64,000 nt of DNA, from contig JASJCB010000043.1 of assembly GCA_030066195.1 (NCBI GenBank), positions 29,817-93,816 of the forward strand, read 5' to 3'. Below, piece by piece: positions 1 to 8,073 of the stretch. How positions within the stretch are numbered: the stretch's first letter is position 1; every line of letters starts with the position of its first letter. This DNA is from Acidobacteriota bacterium. GTDB taxonomy: Bacteria; Acidobacteriota; Holophagae; Acanthopleuribacterales; Acanthopleuribacteraceae. Under the pieces are notes generated by a model, which saw nothing but the letters and a program-made list of their open reading frames with translations, was not told the DNA's origin and made no database searches. The position numbers were made by a program, and so were the translations under genes.

Positions 1-449
1 GTAATAATCCTGAATACGGCATTCTGGTTCTGGAGGAGTATTTGGGCAGAAAAGAGTTCATGGTCGGCTCCCCTCAAAAGACAGCCGCTGACGCGGACAT
101 CTTCATCAACCTGGCCCGGTTTTACAATAGAGTGGGTCGTCTGGAGGATGCCGCCGATACCTATGAAACATTTCTCGAGTGGGCTGAAAGCAGCATGGAC
201 TACAATGACCTGTTGACCTTCGACGTTAATCCCCTTGCCATTTTGTCCGAGTTTCAAGCTTCGAATTCCAATGGCAAAGGCCGCTATAACCAAAGCCGCC
301 TGAAAGCGATGAAACGCGTCTTTGAAAAGCATCAAATAAAACAGAAGCCTCATCCCCAGGAAAAACACCGTGCGCGCAAGGAACAATCTCAGCTAGACGA
401 CAGCGTCTATGAAAAAAACTTCCTTCGCCACATTGGTGAATTAAACTAA
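1..449 (+). CDS. Helical-repeat protein, 3' part (N-terminus outside window)
   Basis: The reading frame is open from base 3 with no stop before the window edge, so the gene starts upstream; an apparent TTG start at 42 is internal. About 148 residues are visible. They are mostly alpha-helical, with a TPR-like stretch (VGRLEDAADTYETFLEW), and end in LDDSVYEKNFLRHIGELN. The whole visible part aligns with the C-terminal half of the next gene (578-1435): ILVLEEY/ISVLEKY, AADTYETFLEW/AAKAYDDYFDW, YEKNFLRHI/FEENFKKHI. The two are therefore tandem paralogs. No catalytic motif is visible, and the function is unknown. By analogy with its neighbour it is probably exported, but its own signal region is not in view. 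Confidence 0.75.
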   Translation, partial: NNPEYGILVLEEYLGRKEFMVGSPQKTAADADIFINLARFYNRVGRLEDAADTYETFLEWAESSMDYNDLLTFDVNPLAILSEFQASNSNGKGRYNQSRLKAMKRVFEKHQIKQKPHPQEKHRARKEQSQLDDSVYEKNFLRHIGELN

Positions 450-491
450 TAAAGTCACATGTTTAACAACATCTAACCACACACGTTCAAC

Positions 492-518
492 GAAGCGGCG
501 TCTCATCGGCGCCGCTTC
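492..518. terminator. Hairpin between tandem paralogs
   Basis: A perfect 9-bp stem, GAAGCGGCG (492-500) with CGCCGCTTC (510-518), flanks a 9-nt loop about 45 bases after the first stop codon. No strong T-run follows, so it may be a weak intrinsic terminator or an mRNA-stability hairpin. Confidence 0.45.
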
Positions 519-577
519 ATCGTATAATGAGCGTGACAAGTCCCATGTGGGCTTTTCGCCTGCTCAAAGGAGAAAGA

Positions 578-1435
578 ATGCGCTTGTTCCTCTTCGCTGC
601 CTGGTTCCTCATGATCGGAGTGGGCTTCAATGGTATGGCGAACGTTAAGCTTATCGAAAAAAAGCGACAGACGGTTATCGATTTGGTCGATACCGATATT
701 TCTCAGCTTACCGTAACGGAGCGCCTGGAAATTGCGAACCGCATTACCAAAATAATCAATGAACTTCACGATCTTGTGGTCGAAACCCACCGATCTGGAA
801 ATATGAAGGGTTCAGATGCCGCAATGCTGATGGACTTTGTCTTTACAAAGCTTTCTCTTTACCAGGCTGCTATCGGTGAATCGGAGCCGGCTGTAATGAC
901 TCTGGATTATAGTGCCCGCTTTTATCGCGATACCTCCTTGGAACCTTCTCGTTATGTACACCGAATTTGGCATCTTCGTAAACAGCCCAAAGAAATCATT
1001 TCTGTTTTGGAGAAGTACAGAGGAAATAAAAATTTCATGACGGGTTTCCCGTTAAAAGTTATGGGGGATGCCCACCTCCTCATCTACCTTGCGCAAGCCT
1101 ATGAAAAAGTTAGCAGCCTTGACCATGCAGCAAAAGCCTATGATGATTATTTCGATTGGGTGAAAGGATACCTTTATGAATATCGTGAATTCCTATCCCA
1201 CAAGGGACGTATTGGCAAGACTGTCATCAAGTATACCAAATCGCAAGCGTTGATCAGCAGTAGCTATAGTATGAAAGAGCTGTATGCAATCAAGCACGAT
1301 TTTGAAAAAATCAAAAAAAAGGTCGATATGAGTTTTGAGAAACTGGATGCCATGGAGCAAGAGGATAAACGTCTGAACGCGAGCATTTTTGAAGAAAACT
1401 TTAAGAAACATATTGCTGCCTTGGGCTATCGATAA
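578..1435 (+). CDS. Secreted helical TPR-like protein, paralog of preceding gene
   Basis: 285 residues. The ATG at 578 is chosen over the in-frame GTG at 527 because an AAAGGAG ribosome site lies 5 bases before it and the protein then opens with a classic signal peptide (MRLFLFAAWFLMIGVG). The mature part is helical throughout, with TPR-like pairs (LIYLAQAYEKVSSLDHAAKAYDDYF) and a Lys-rich coiled region before the C-terminal LNASIFEENFKKHIAALG. The C-terminal half matches the truncated gene upstream, so the pair arose by duplication. A periplasmic scaffold role is possible but only inferred. No enzyme motif is seen. An unrelated, weakly supported small ORF follows. Confidence 0.8.
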   Translation: MRLFLFAAWFLMIGVGFNGMANVKLIEKKRQTVIDLVDTDISQLTVTERLEIANRITKIINELHDLVVETHRSGNMKGSDAAMLMDFVFTKLSLYQAAIGESEPAVMTLDYSARFYRDTSLEPSRYVHRIWHLRKQPKEIISVLEKYRGNKNFMTGFPLKVMGDAHLLIYLAQAYEKVSSLDHAAKAYDDYFDWVKGYLYEYREFLSHKGRIGKTVIKYTKSQALISSSYSMKELYAIKHDFEKIKKKVDMSFEKLDAMEQEDKRLNASIFEENFKKHIAALGYR

Positions 1436-1506
1436 CCAGATCTCCTTGTTTGGAGTTATAATTTCAAAGCAATGAAAGAGGAAGCAGGTTCGGTTTAAGG
1501 AAAGAA

Positions 1507-1719
1507 GTGGAAGACACGGGTGAATTGGAAGCTTTTAGGGTTTTGACTCGAGTAGACGCCAAAACGGGAGAAATAATGGGGCGTTTTGCCTATCCGATCA
1601 TGCAAAAAGCAGTATCCTTGTTGGCCATGCGAGACAGCAAGATTTTGTTCTTCGATATGGATGAAGGTAACCGGCTACACCTGGTAGACGAGAAGGAATT
1701 AGAACGACTGCCACAATAA
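1507..1719 (+). CDS. Small doubtful ORF, possible fragment of a beta-propeller-like protein
   Basis: 70 codons from a GTG with no convincing ribosome site. The frame stays open back to 1462 without ATG, GTG or TTG. The text VLTRVDAKTGEIMGRFAYPI and SKILFFDMDEGNRLHLVDEKE alternates beta-strands like one or two blades of a PQQ/WD-type propeller. It may be the surviving tail of a decayed gene or a very small real gene. Composition looks coding. There are no partners beyond the paralog pair upstream. Confidence 0.35.
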   Translation: MEDTGELEAFRVLTRVDAKTGEIMGRFAYPIMQKAVSLLAMRDSKILFFDMDEGNRLHLVDEKELERLPQ

Positions 1720-1902
1720 AACATTACAGCAGTGGTCTGCCCGGTGCGCGGGATGCAGGTTGCCGATTGCCTGGGGCCGGCACGCTGGATCGGTGTGAAT
1801 GATGAGAACCCGCGTTTTCGGACAGGCATTAGTCGGACCGGGACCTGTCCGCTTCGCAGAATGCGGACGGAAGAACCCGCCTCCCTCCTCAAAGCCTTGG
1901 GC

Positions 1903-2217
1903 TTAAACAATTTCTAGGTTCAGAACAAAGGTCTGCTGCGGCACACGTTCCCATTCCTGCCAACAGTTTGTCTCCAGGCTGACCTTACCCGTCCCGAGCG
2001 CCTCGAAACGCATCACGCGCAGCCCGCCCCCGCCGATACCTCCCCCGTTCGGTCGGTAATCGTCTTCGAGCAGGCGCATGACCCCCGAGTCGGGTTGGGG
2101 CACGGTCCAACAGAAACCGGTGGTGGGGTTCTCGGGCAACTGCAGGATGAGCCGATCGCCGACCTGCAGCCGGTAATGACTGTCGTGATCGGCGATGGTG
2201 ATGGTTTTTTCTGACAC
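1903..2217 (-). CDS. Chagasin-type (I42) cysteine protease inhibitor
   Basis: 104 residues. The GTG start at 2217 is chosen because AGGAGG lies exactly 6 bases before it; the longer frame from 2253 would bury that site. The protein has the chagasin layout: LQVGDRLILQLPENPTTGF carries the NPTTG loop, a glycine loop (GGGIGGGGLRVMRFEA) follows, and the C-terminal strand pair ends in QQTFVLNLEIV. In chagasins the three loops plug the active-site cleft of papain-family proteases. The third loop, normally RPW or RPF, reads QEWER here. There is no signal peptide, so it should be cytoplasmic. It is the last gene of a four-gene minus-strand operon headed by a C1A protease, its obvious potential target. 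Confidence 0.85.
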   Translation of the reverse strand: MSEKTITIADHDSHYRLQVGDRLILQLPENPTTGFCWTVPQPDSGVMRLLEDDYRPNGGGIGGGGLRVMRFEALGTGKVSLETNCWQEWERVPQQTFVLNLEIV

Positions 2218-2269
2218 GACGCACCTCCTGAAGATGGTTCCTTTCGCCGGCACGCGGCGGATGCGATCA

Positions 2270-2680
2270 TCATTTCCCCTTCTTTTTCCCCTTCCTGGTT
2301 TTCGCCAGGGGCGAGGCGTCCATATGCTCCGGCTCCACCGCGGGGGGTTCCTCGGAGGGCTCGAGCGGCGCGGATAATGAGGAGATCCCGGGCTCTACCT
2401 CGGCCGGCGCCCAGGGCACCTCTACCTCGAACGACCTCAGCGGCTCCACGTCCGATGCTTCGCCTTCCTCCTGCAATGCTTCGCCTTCCTCCTGCAATGC
2501 TTCACCTTCCGGTTCCATGGTCGGCATCGCTTCGTCCAGATAGGGCACGGTCGATGCCGTGTCCCTTTCGGGCAGCGGCAAGGAAGGCGCGGCCTCCCCT
2601 GTTTTGGTTTCAAAGACCGAGTTGTTGTCCGTCATGGCCAACTCTTCGGCGGTCAGTTCCCGTGGCATGTTGTCCGGCAT
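2270..2680 (-). CDS. Acidic, low-complexity repeat protein of the protease operon
   Basis: 136 residues, preceded by GGGAGG and 6 spacer bases. The sequence is strongly acidic and Pro-rich, contains a heptapeptide tandem repeat (EGEALQE three times, the last imperfect), and ends in a basic tail (KTRKGKKKGK). It has no signal peptide, no cysteine and no hydrophobic segment, so it is probably unstructured. It lies 112 bases downstream of the small protease-domain protein and 52 bases upstream of the inhibitor gene. Its N-terminus (PRELTAEELAM) loosely resembles the short acidic openings of the other two proteins of the operon. Possible roles are protease substrate, propeptide-like regulator or linker; none is shown by sequence. 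Confidence 0.7.
   Translation of the reverse strand: MPDNMPRELTAEELAMTDNNSVFETKTGEAAPSLPLPERDTASTVPYLDEAMPTMEPEGEALQEEGEALQEEGEASDVEPLRSFEVEVPWAPAEVEPGISSLSAPLEPSEEPPAVEPEHMDASPLAKTRKGKKKGK
2457..2510. repeat. 21-bp tandem repeat (2.5 copies) inside coding region
   Basis: GCTTCGCCTTCCTCCTGCAAT occurs at 2457-2477 and again at 2478-2498 without change; a third, partial copy (2499-2510) differs by one base. It encodes the EGEALQE heptad of the acidic protein. Being a multiple of three, copy-number change would alter protein length without breaking the frame. Confidence 0.85.
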
Positions 2681-2792
2681 GACAAACCTCCCGTAGAGTT
2701 TTCCGACAAGGCCCCAACCTGCCGGGTAAGCGGTTGCATGCGCTGGGCTCGTGCATGCAACCGCTGTTTGAGACGAGCACGGCCGGCAGGGC

Positions 2793-3155
2793 TTACCAGA
2801 CGTACATCATGTTTATCTTTTTCTTGGTTTCATTGTAATTTACCGACCCCTTGGTTTGTCTGGCGTTGGCGCCGAGAATGGTCAAGGCCGTCACGCCACT
2901 GTCGGTGGAATTGTCGAGCTTGCGCCAGCCGACACCACCGACCCCTACCCAGGAGTTCCTGTTTTGGTTGATAGACCAAAGTGAAACGATCTTTTTGTTG
3001 CGGACCCAGGCCCCGAGAGCGTCTTCCTCGCCCTCGTCGCCCTCCTCGGTAACGGCCGAGGCGGGGGGCTCATCACTGGGCCGGAGCTCGTCCCGGTTGG
3101 TCTCTTCCAGGACTTCCTCTTCGGTCATCGGTTCTTGCGGTTTTGTATCAGCCAT
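2793..3155 (-). CDS. Small protein with the C-terminal domain of the adjacent C1A protease
   Basis: 120 residues, starting 11 bases after the protease stop codon. Residues 1-48 are acidic and probably disordered (TEEEVLEETNRDEL). Residues 50-120 align without a gap to residues 292-362 of the protease. The shared positions I count include W, KKI, L, RN, W, GVGWR, D, A, K, V, I and the terminal YV followed by an aromatic residue, about 20 identities in 71. No known domain name comes to mind for this module; the repeated Gly and Trp suggest a small beta domain. There is no catalytic region and no signal peptide. It may compete with or complement the protease's own C-terminal domain, or be a substrate or targeting partner; this is inference. 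Confidence 0.85.
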   Translation of the reverse strand: MADTKPQEPMTEEEVLEETNRDELRPSDEPPASAVTEEGDEGEEDALGAWVRNKKIVSLWSINQNRNSWVGVGGVGWRKLDNSTDSGVTALTILGANARQTKGSVNYNETKKKINMMYVW

Positions 3156-3166
3156 GAGGTCCCCCT

Positions 3167-4255
3167 TCAGAATACGTAGATTTCTTTGATGACATTGTTG
3201 ACATCAAAGAGACTGACGGGCCGTTTGGCGGCTTTGGCCGCCGACAGTTGGGTAAGCATGGTGAAAAAGATCGTGTCGTTTTCATAACTGACTCTACGCC
3301 AGCCCACACCCTGAATATAGGCCCAGGCATTGCGGGTTCCGCCTGTTGCAAACAGGCCGATGATTTTCTTGTGCTTATGCCAGAGATTGACATTGTCCAC
3401 GGCCCACATGGCGGCATCGATACCGCATTGGCCGTAGGCGATCTTGAAATAACCTCCTTCACCCCATCTGGTACCCCAGCTGTTTTTGCAAATCCAGTAA
3501 CCCTCTGTATCATTATAGCCGATACAGCAGACGCAGTGACCGCCACGGTATCTGCCGGTGACATGCTTGTAGATTCCGGATTTGTAGGACGAGAAGTCTT
3601 GGTAGACCGCGAAGGCAGTGACAAGAGGTCCTCTGGTCGACAACCACCGCTTCATGGCAGCGGTGTTCTTGATAACGTGCCAACTGGGAATGCTGGTAAC
3701 CCTACATTGCCAATTCTTGCACAGTTTGCAGTTTTGGTTCCCGGCGGTATAGGGAAAGCAGGCTTCGTCCACGATCCCGGGCTTCTTGAAACCATCGAGA
3801 GCGGGTGCAATCCACCAACCGTTTCTGCAGTGGCGGCCCTGGGACTTGGCGATGCAGTAGAACAGGTGGGCCTCGGAGAAATCGACCGGATCATTGGCGT
3901 TATTGCGCCGAATCCGGACCATGCCCTCGACCGCGGCCGCGGTTCCAAAGGCCACACAGGAACCACAACCGCCCTGGTTTTTGACAGGCGTAATGTAGTT
4001 TTTTCCACCCCTGTTGCGCCAGTCGAATGAGGCAGGCGCCCCGGCAGCGGTAAGGCCCGCCTCGGCCAAATGGCCGGTAGACAGGGCGATCCGCTCGTCG
4101 AGGGACGGCTCATCCGGACCGGGCTCATAACCGAGCCGTTGCTTCAACTCATCCTCGGATAGGTCGGAAAGAGGCGTGTCGCCGGCCTGCCATGGGGCTC
4201 CTTCGCTCTTGAGCACCGCGTTCAGCTGAGTGCTCGACAATCCTTCTTGTGTCAT
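3167..4255 (-). CDS. Papain-type (C1A) cysteine protease with novel C-terminal domain
   Basis: 362 residues, with TAGGAG 7 bases before the ATG. After a 75-residue acidic pro-like region the papain core starts at FDWRNRGG. The oxyanion Gln is Q94 and the nucleophile C100 lies in QGGCGSC; papain's following Trp is Val here. The catalytic His is H240 (GGHCVCCIGYND) and the Asn is N258 (CKNSWGTRWGEGGYF). Extra cysteines (C134, C143, C166, C176, C179, C184) could form disulfides or bind metal. Residues 292-362 form an additional domain shared with the next gene. There is no signal peptide, unlike most secreted papains, so it may act inside the cell or leave by another route. It heads the operon that ends with a chagasin-type inhibitor. 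Confidence 0.93.
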   Translation of the reverse strand: MTQEGLSSTQLNAVLKSEGAPWQAGDTPLSDLSEDELKQRLGYEPGPDEPSLDERIALSTGHLAEAGLTAAGAPASFDWRNRGGKNYITPVKNQGGCGSCVAFGTAAAVEGMVRIRRNNANDPVDFSEAHLFYCIAKSQGRHCRNGWWIAPALDGFKKPGIVDEACFPYTAGNQNCKLCKNWQCRVTSIPSWHVIKNTAAMKRWLSTRGPLVTAFAVYQDFSSYKSGIYKHVTGRYRGGHCVCCIGYNDTEGYWICKNSWGTRWGEGGYFKIAYGQCGIDAAMWAVDNVNLWHKHKKIIGLFATGGTRNAWAYIQGVGWRRVSYENDTIFFTMLTQLSAAKAAKRPVSLFDVNNVIKEIYVF

Positions 4256-4492
4256 AATCGTGCTCCTATGACGTTGGGTGGACCAGGCCAGGCCCTCTGA
4301 TTTAGTTAAGATGAAAAAGGCCCTGTCGCGAGGCGCCGTTCGCGGTCAGGAAGCGTGCATCGGCAATACAGCCGTGCACCACGGATTAGGGAATGAACGG
4401 CCAAGCGGGCTTGCCGTTATTCGTCGCGAGTCGATTCGCCGGGGCGGAATGCTCTGATGTTGCCCCGGCTGGGACTCGCTAATATCGAGCGC

Positions 4493-5160
4493 TCAGTAGG
4501 TAGGTCCCCGATCAGATGGCAATGGTTCAAAATACTTTTCAAAAAACAGGCTGCTCGCCCATCTTCCGGGGTCTTGAAAAAGACACCTCGAAAAGGTCCG
4601 GGCCCGACATCTTCCGTAAAAGCAGGAGCAGGTTGAGCAAGTTCGGTTAAAGAACTCTAGCTGAAGGGCTTGTTGCTGTCGCGGTACATGATGCCCGCGG
4701 CTTCCGGCCTGATCGATTTCCTGCTGATATTTCTTGCGGATCACCATGGCGAAGATCGGATCGCCCAAGCCCTTATAGTCATAATTAGAGCGATCTCCCG
4801 CGATGATATCGGCCTTGACCAGTTTGTGTAGCTTTTTCTCCAGATCATAGTCGTCTATATCCAGATTCAAATCATCGAGGATCTCTTTGCGGGTGCGTTC
4901 GTTCTCGCCGTGGTGGGCCGGATAGAGTACGATTTTTTTGGCGTCTTGTCGTTGATGCGTGAAAAGGCGTGCTCCAGGTATTCCATCCACATCGCGTAGA
5001 TGTTGCCCTTTTCACCGGTTTCAAATTGAAGAATCTCGCGGATGTCGTCCTTGGACGTGAGGTCCTTGCGTGGGCACCGGCTTAGAATTTTGGCAAACAT
5101 GTACCGAATGAGGACCGAAATATATTGCAAGTGCTCAAAAAAGCACCCGGTGACGGTGCA
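4493..5160 (-). pseudogene. Frameshifted remnant of AAA-type ATPase (C-terminal part)
   Basis: Two overlapping minus-strand frames read as one protein if shifted at the T7 run 4933-4939. The first, open from 5160, gives FEHLQYISVLIRYMFAKIL and continues to INDKTPKK. The second gives KKIVLYPAHHGENERTRKE, then DYDLEKKLHKLVKADIIAGD and GLGDPIFAMVIRKKYQQEI. The latter segments look like the winged-helix end of the ATPase family whose N-terminus begins at 63798 in this window. No ATPase core, start codon or ribosome site is present and the second frame ends in unrelated sequence, so this is a decayed fragment. A sequencing error could mimic the shift but not the missing N-terminal half. Confidence 0.7.
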
Positions 5161-5229
5161 TCATCCGGTTCCAACAAATAGGCCGTCGGTTGCTCGGGGA
5201 GCTTCGTGCCCAACACCACTCACACTAAA

Positions 5230-6168
5230 TCAAGGCTCCGAATGACGACTCACGCGAAAAACGATGTAATTGTATGGGCAAGGCTCAAGCGAGTCGTTTT
5301 TGGCAACCAAACTCGAATAACCGGGGTGCCATAACCATTGAGACCAGTCCCACGGCTCGGCTACCTGGACTGCGAAGTAGGCACCCAGGGCAAGTCGGGC
5401 ACCAGTGGCGACCCGATCGAAGTCCAGGCCCAGTTGGAATTCTTGGACCCGGACGTTTTTATGGACACCAAGGATGGACTTGGTTAGCCCCACTGCAATC
5501 TGGGACAGAGGGCCGATGGCGGGCTGAACGGTCTTGGCCAGCTTGAGACCATTCTTGACCAAATCCGATTCGAGCATATCCAGCGCTTTCTGGCTGCCCT
5601 CGTTGGCGACGTTAACGGTATGGCATGCAAAGGACAGGCCCTCGTTGCCGACCACGAGGCCAACGAAGATCGGCTGACCCAAAACGGGGGCCTCCTGACC
5701 TTCACGAGCGCTCAGGGTAGCGTTGTAGTGCAATGGCTGGTTGCCCATTTCCGTGGCGTGGCGGGCAGAGAAATCGAACAGGATACGGTGGGTTCCCTTG
5801 CCAGGGTAATCGGCGACCCTTAGCTTGTCGAGACGGATGGTGACCGCGGCATTGCGCAAACTCTGGTCCGGTTCGATCTGACCGGCATTGAAAAGCGGTA
5901 ACGGCTCGTTTGTTGCCGGAAGGCCGGCGGGCAAAAAGCCAAAGCTATGGCTGATGTGCTCCCAAGGCTTGAGCGCGCGGTTCCGGAAAATGCCGCCGCC
6001 TCTAAAGCTGGCCAGGGAGTCAGTTTCCTTGGATGTTTGCGCGCTATCGAACTCGTCCGCGGTAATATCGTCCCCCATCTCACGCAGCAATGCGACCTTG
6101 TGCTCAGACGAACATCGGCCAATTACGGGATAATCGTCAAAGGGATTATTAGGAATGGTATTTGACAT
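5230..6168 (-). CDS. Unrecognised 312-residue protein
   Basis: The ATG at 6168 has AGGA upstream (spacing 8) and is preferred over the longer frame from 6258. The N-terminus is polar (IPNNPFDDYPVIG). The centre is rich in beta strands (HRILFDFSARH, PIFVGLVVGNEGLSFACHTVNV), residues 190-260 are amphipathic and helical, and the end is aromatic (EPWDWSQWLWHPGYSS). It has no signal peptide, no clear transmembrane helix and no known motif. It lies 168 bases after the SIR2/CHAT/Hsp70 operon on the same strand, with its own candidate promoter, so it may be an accessory of that system or independent. Confidence 0.75.
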   Translation of the reverse strand: MSNTIPNNPFDDYPVIGRCSSEHKVALLREMGDDITADEFDSAQTSKETDSLASFRGGGIFRNRALKPWEHISHSFGFLPAGLPATNEPLPLFNAGQIEPDQSLRNAAVTIRLDKLRVADYPGKGTHRILFDFSARHATEMGNQPLHYNATLSAREGQEAPVLGQPIFVGLVVGNEGLSFACHTVNVANEGSQKALDMLESDLVKNGLKLAKTVQPAIGPLSQIAVGLTKSILGVHKNVRVQEFQLGLDFDRVATGARLALGAYFAVQVAEPWDWSQWLWHPGYSSLVAKNDSLEPCPYNYIVFRVSRHSEP

Positions 6169-6235
6169 AGCTGTGTTCCTGTTTTTCAATGTGTGGCTGC
6201 ATGAAGACCTATTTCGTGATAACTTCTCTCTTTTT

Positions 6236-6286
6236 ATTGTAGTGCATTCAACGACCAAGAGCCAGGGTTTCGACCCGTTTCGACCC
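6236..6286 (-). promoter_or_regulatory. Candidate promoter of the 5230-6168 gene with tandem 10-bp repeats
   Basis: Minus-strand TACAAT (6241-6236) is followed by AAAAAG and lies about 68 bases before the ATG. Just upstream of the expected -35 position is a perfect direct repeat, GTTTCGACCC on the plus strand at 6267-6276 and 6277-6286, which could be an activator site. The same TACAATAAAA string occurs upstream of the astacin gene (37962-37967). Confidence 0.4.
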
Positions 6287-6336
6287 CATTACCGGAATGT
6301 AGTTCCGGCTTGGTGAGTCAATTATATGAGTGCTAC

Positions 6337-8073
6337 TTAACTCCTGTTCAATTCCTCCATAAGTTGGTTGGATTCCTCGTGACGGGGATCGAAAGTCAAA
6401 GCTTTTTCGAGGATCTTGACAGCCTGATCGACATTACCCAAGCGGTACATCTCCAGAGCGTGCATGTAATGTCTCTTGGCCAAGGCCTCGTGAATGGAAA
6501 GATCCGTCTGGTCATGAGAATGCGCACACAAGAGAATCTGAATGGCGGGTTCGTATTGTTCGGGTGAGACCATGGCCAAGCTGGCATCCTTGTGTATACC
6601 CATCATGCTGGAAAAAATCTCAGGCTCCTCGGGAGCCTGCTGATAGGCTTGATGGGAGACAGCCACCGCTTCGGCCAACCGTCCAGCATTGAGCATGGCA
6701 ACGGCTTTTTGAATCAGCCTCCGGGGAACTGCATTTTTTTCGGCCGCTTTGAGCTCTCTCTTGAGCGCTTCGACCTCTTTCTCCAAAGCTTGAAGGGCAA
6801 GCTTTGCAGCCGTGAGGTCGTCATTAGCTAGATGGTCTCTGACCTTGGCGATCTCGCCTTTTTGCGAAATCTCGCCAGTTTCTTTCTGGGCGGGTTCCAG
6901 CTTGACATCAGCCTTCTTCGGGAAGGTATCGATCACGGTTAAGAACTCGGGTTGTTTTTCATCTGAAATCCTGCGATCCCACTGTTGCCATAAGGCGGGT
7001 GGTAACTTGGGAACAGGTCCGGGCGAGATTTCTGTCTGAACGAGATCGATGGACGGATTGGCCTCCCGAGCCGCTTGCCAGGCAGCTCCCCGGGCGATAA
7101 GATCGGCATCGGTCCGAATCGGCCGACCCTCGAAGGTTTCGTTCAGCATTTGAAAAACAGGTGATTGCACGGCTTCACTACCCGCTAAAAGGAAGGTGTC
7201 GATATCGTAGGCCTCCAAGTCATTGAGCTCCAAAATTCCATAAAGGGCATTGACAACCCGGGCAAGGAGCGGCGCGAGATGGTCCACAAAGGCCTTGCCG
7301 TCCACCCGCGTTGTGACCGAGTGATCAAGACCAGTCATTTCGGGGTTCAAGGTGATCGTATCCTCGGCCCGCTCACACAAGGAGAGCCGGATCTCGATAG
7401 CGAGCAAGAGAAGACGACTCCATTGCTCAGGAGTGAATTTCTTGAGACCGAGAAAGATGCGCTTCTTTCTCAAGGCCAGCACAATGGCCTCGACGACCAG
7501 GGCATTGAAAATCTCACCGGACACATTCTTGACGATTTCGGTGGAAACCATGCGGCAATGCTCTCGAGTCAATCGCAACAGCGAGCATTCACACTCCCCA
7601 TAGCTCATACCCAGGACCAAAACGGTTGACTTTTTGTGCTTGCGCGGGTACCCCAGAACTGCTGCCGTCCCCTTGTCAATGAGAGCAGTATCCGGCAAGC
7701 CCGCTTCGTGCGCACATTCGATTAGCGTCTTGCGGTTGTTATGGGTCATGGAAGCGGGTACCGCTAGAAGGGCTTTGCCGACCTTCTTCTTGGTGACACG
7801 CTCAAGTTCCTCGCGAATGGAGGTTAGAATCGCCCTAGTGACCCTCTGTGGACGATCTTCTTTTCTGACTTGGAGTCGCTCGGTACCCAGGTGTTGCAAG
7901 ATCCGTGGAAAACCTACTCCCAACCCGTGGGTATCGCCCAGGGAATCGGTGTAATACATGGGTTGACGGGCCAGCGAAGGCACCCATAGGGTCTCCAACC
8001 GCGAGCCGGAAGAATATGCTGTCCTAAAATGAAGGTCACTGCAATCGATACCGATGGGAATGTGATCGGTCAT
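6337..8073 (-). CDS. Degenerate Hsp70-like actin-fold protein with C-terminal TPR
   Basis: 578 residues; the ATG overlaps the stop of the preceding DnaK-like gene (ATGA), implying translational coupling. Residues 1-340 follow the Hsp70 ATPase layout: LIDKGTAAVLGY (131-142) matches the DEPTAAA segment and FLLAGSEAVQSP (294-305) the adenosine loop. The two phosphate loops are ruined, however: IGIDCSDLHFRT replaces GIDLGTTNS and VLGMSYGECECS replaces DLGGGTFD. ATP hydrolysis is therefore doubtful. Residues 405-450 are coiled coil and 455-578 are TPR-like (NVDQAVKILEKALTFDPRH). There is no substrate-binding domain. It is the last gene of the eight-gene unit and probably a non-catalytic partner or adaptor for the intact Hsp70 upstream. 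Confidence 0.88.
   Translation of the reverse strand: MTDHIPIGIDCSDLHFRTAYSSGSRLETLWVPSLARQPMYYTDSLGDTHGLGVGFPRILQHLGTERLQVRKEDRPQRVTRAILTSIREELERVTKKKVGKALLAVPASMTHNNRKTLIECAHEAGLPDTALIDKGTAAVLGYPRKHKKSTVLVLGMSYGECECSLLRLTREHCRMVSTEIVKNVSGEIFNALVVEAIVLALRKKRIFLGLKKFTPEQWSRLLLLAIEIRLSLCERAEDTITLNPEMTGLDHSVTTRVDGKAFVDHLAPLLARVVNALYGILELNDLEAYDIDTFLLAGSEAVQSPVFQMLNETFEGRPIRTDADLIARGAAWQAAREANPSIDLVQTEISPGPVPKLPPALWQQWDRRISDEKQPEFLTVIDTFPKKADVKLEPAQKETGEISQKGEIAKVRDHLANDDLTAAKLALQALEKEVEALKRELKAAEKNAVPRRLIQKAVAMLNAGRLAEAVAVSHQAYQQAPEEPEIFSSMMGIHKDASLAMVSPEQYEPAIQILLCAHSHDQTDLSIHEALAKRHYMHALEMYRLGNVDQAVKILEKALTFDPRHEESNQLMEELNRS

Noticed and set aside
1732..1917. 61-codon plus-strand frame before the inhibitor gene
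   Set aside because: No ribosome site, overlaps the 3' end of the well-supported inhibitor gene and is low-complexity.
2457..2510. CRISPR-like repeat
   Set aside because: Units are directly tandem with no spacers and lie inside a coding region.
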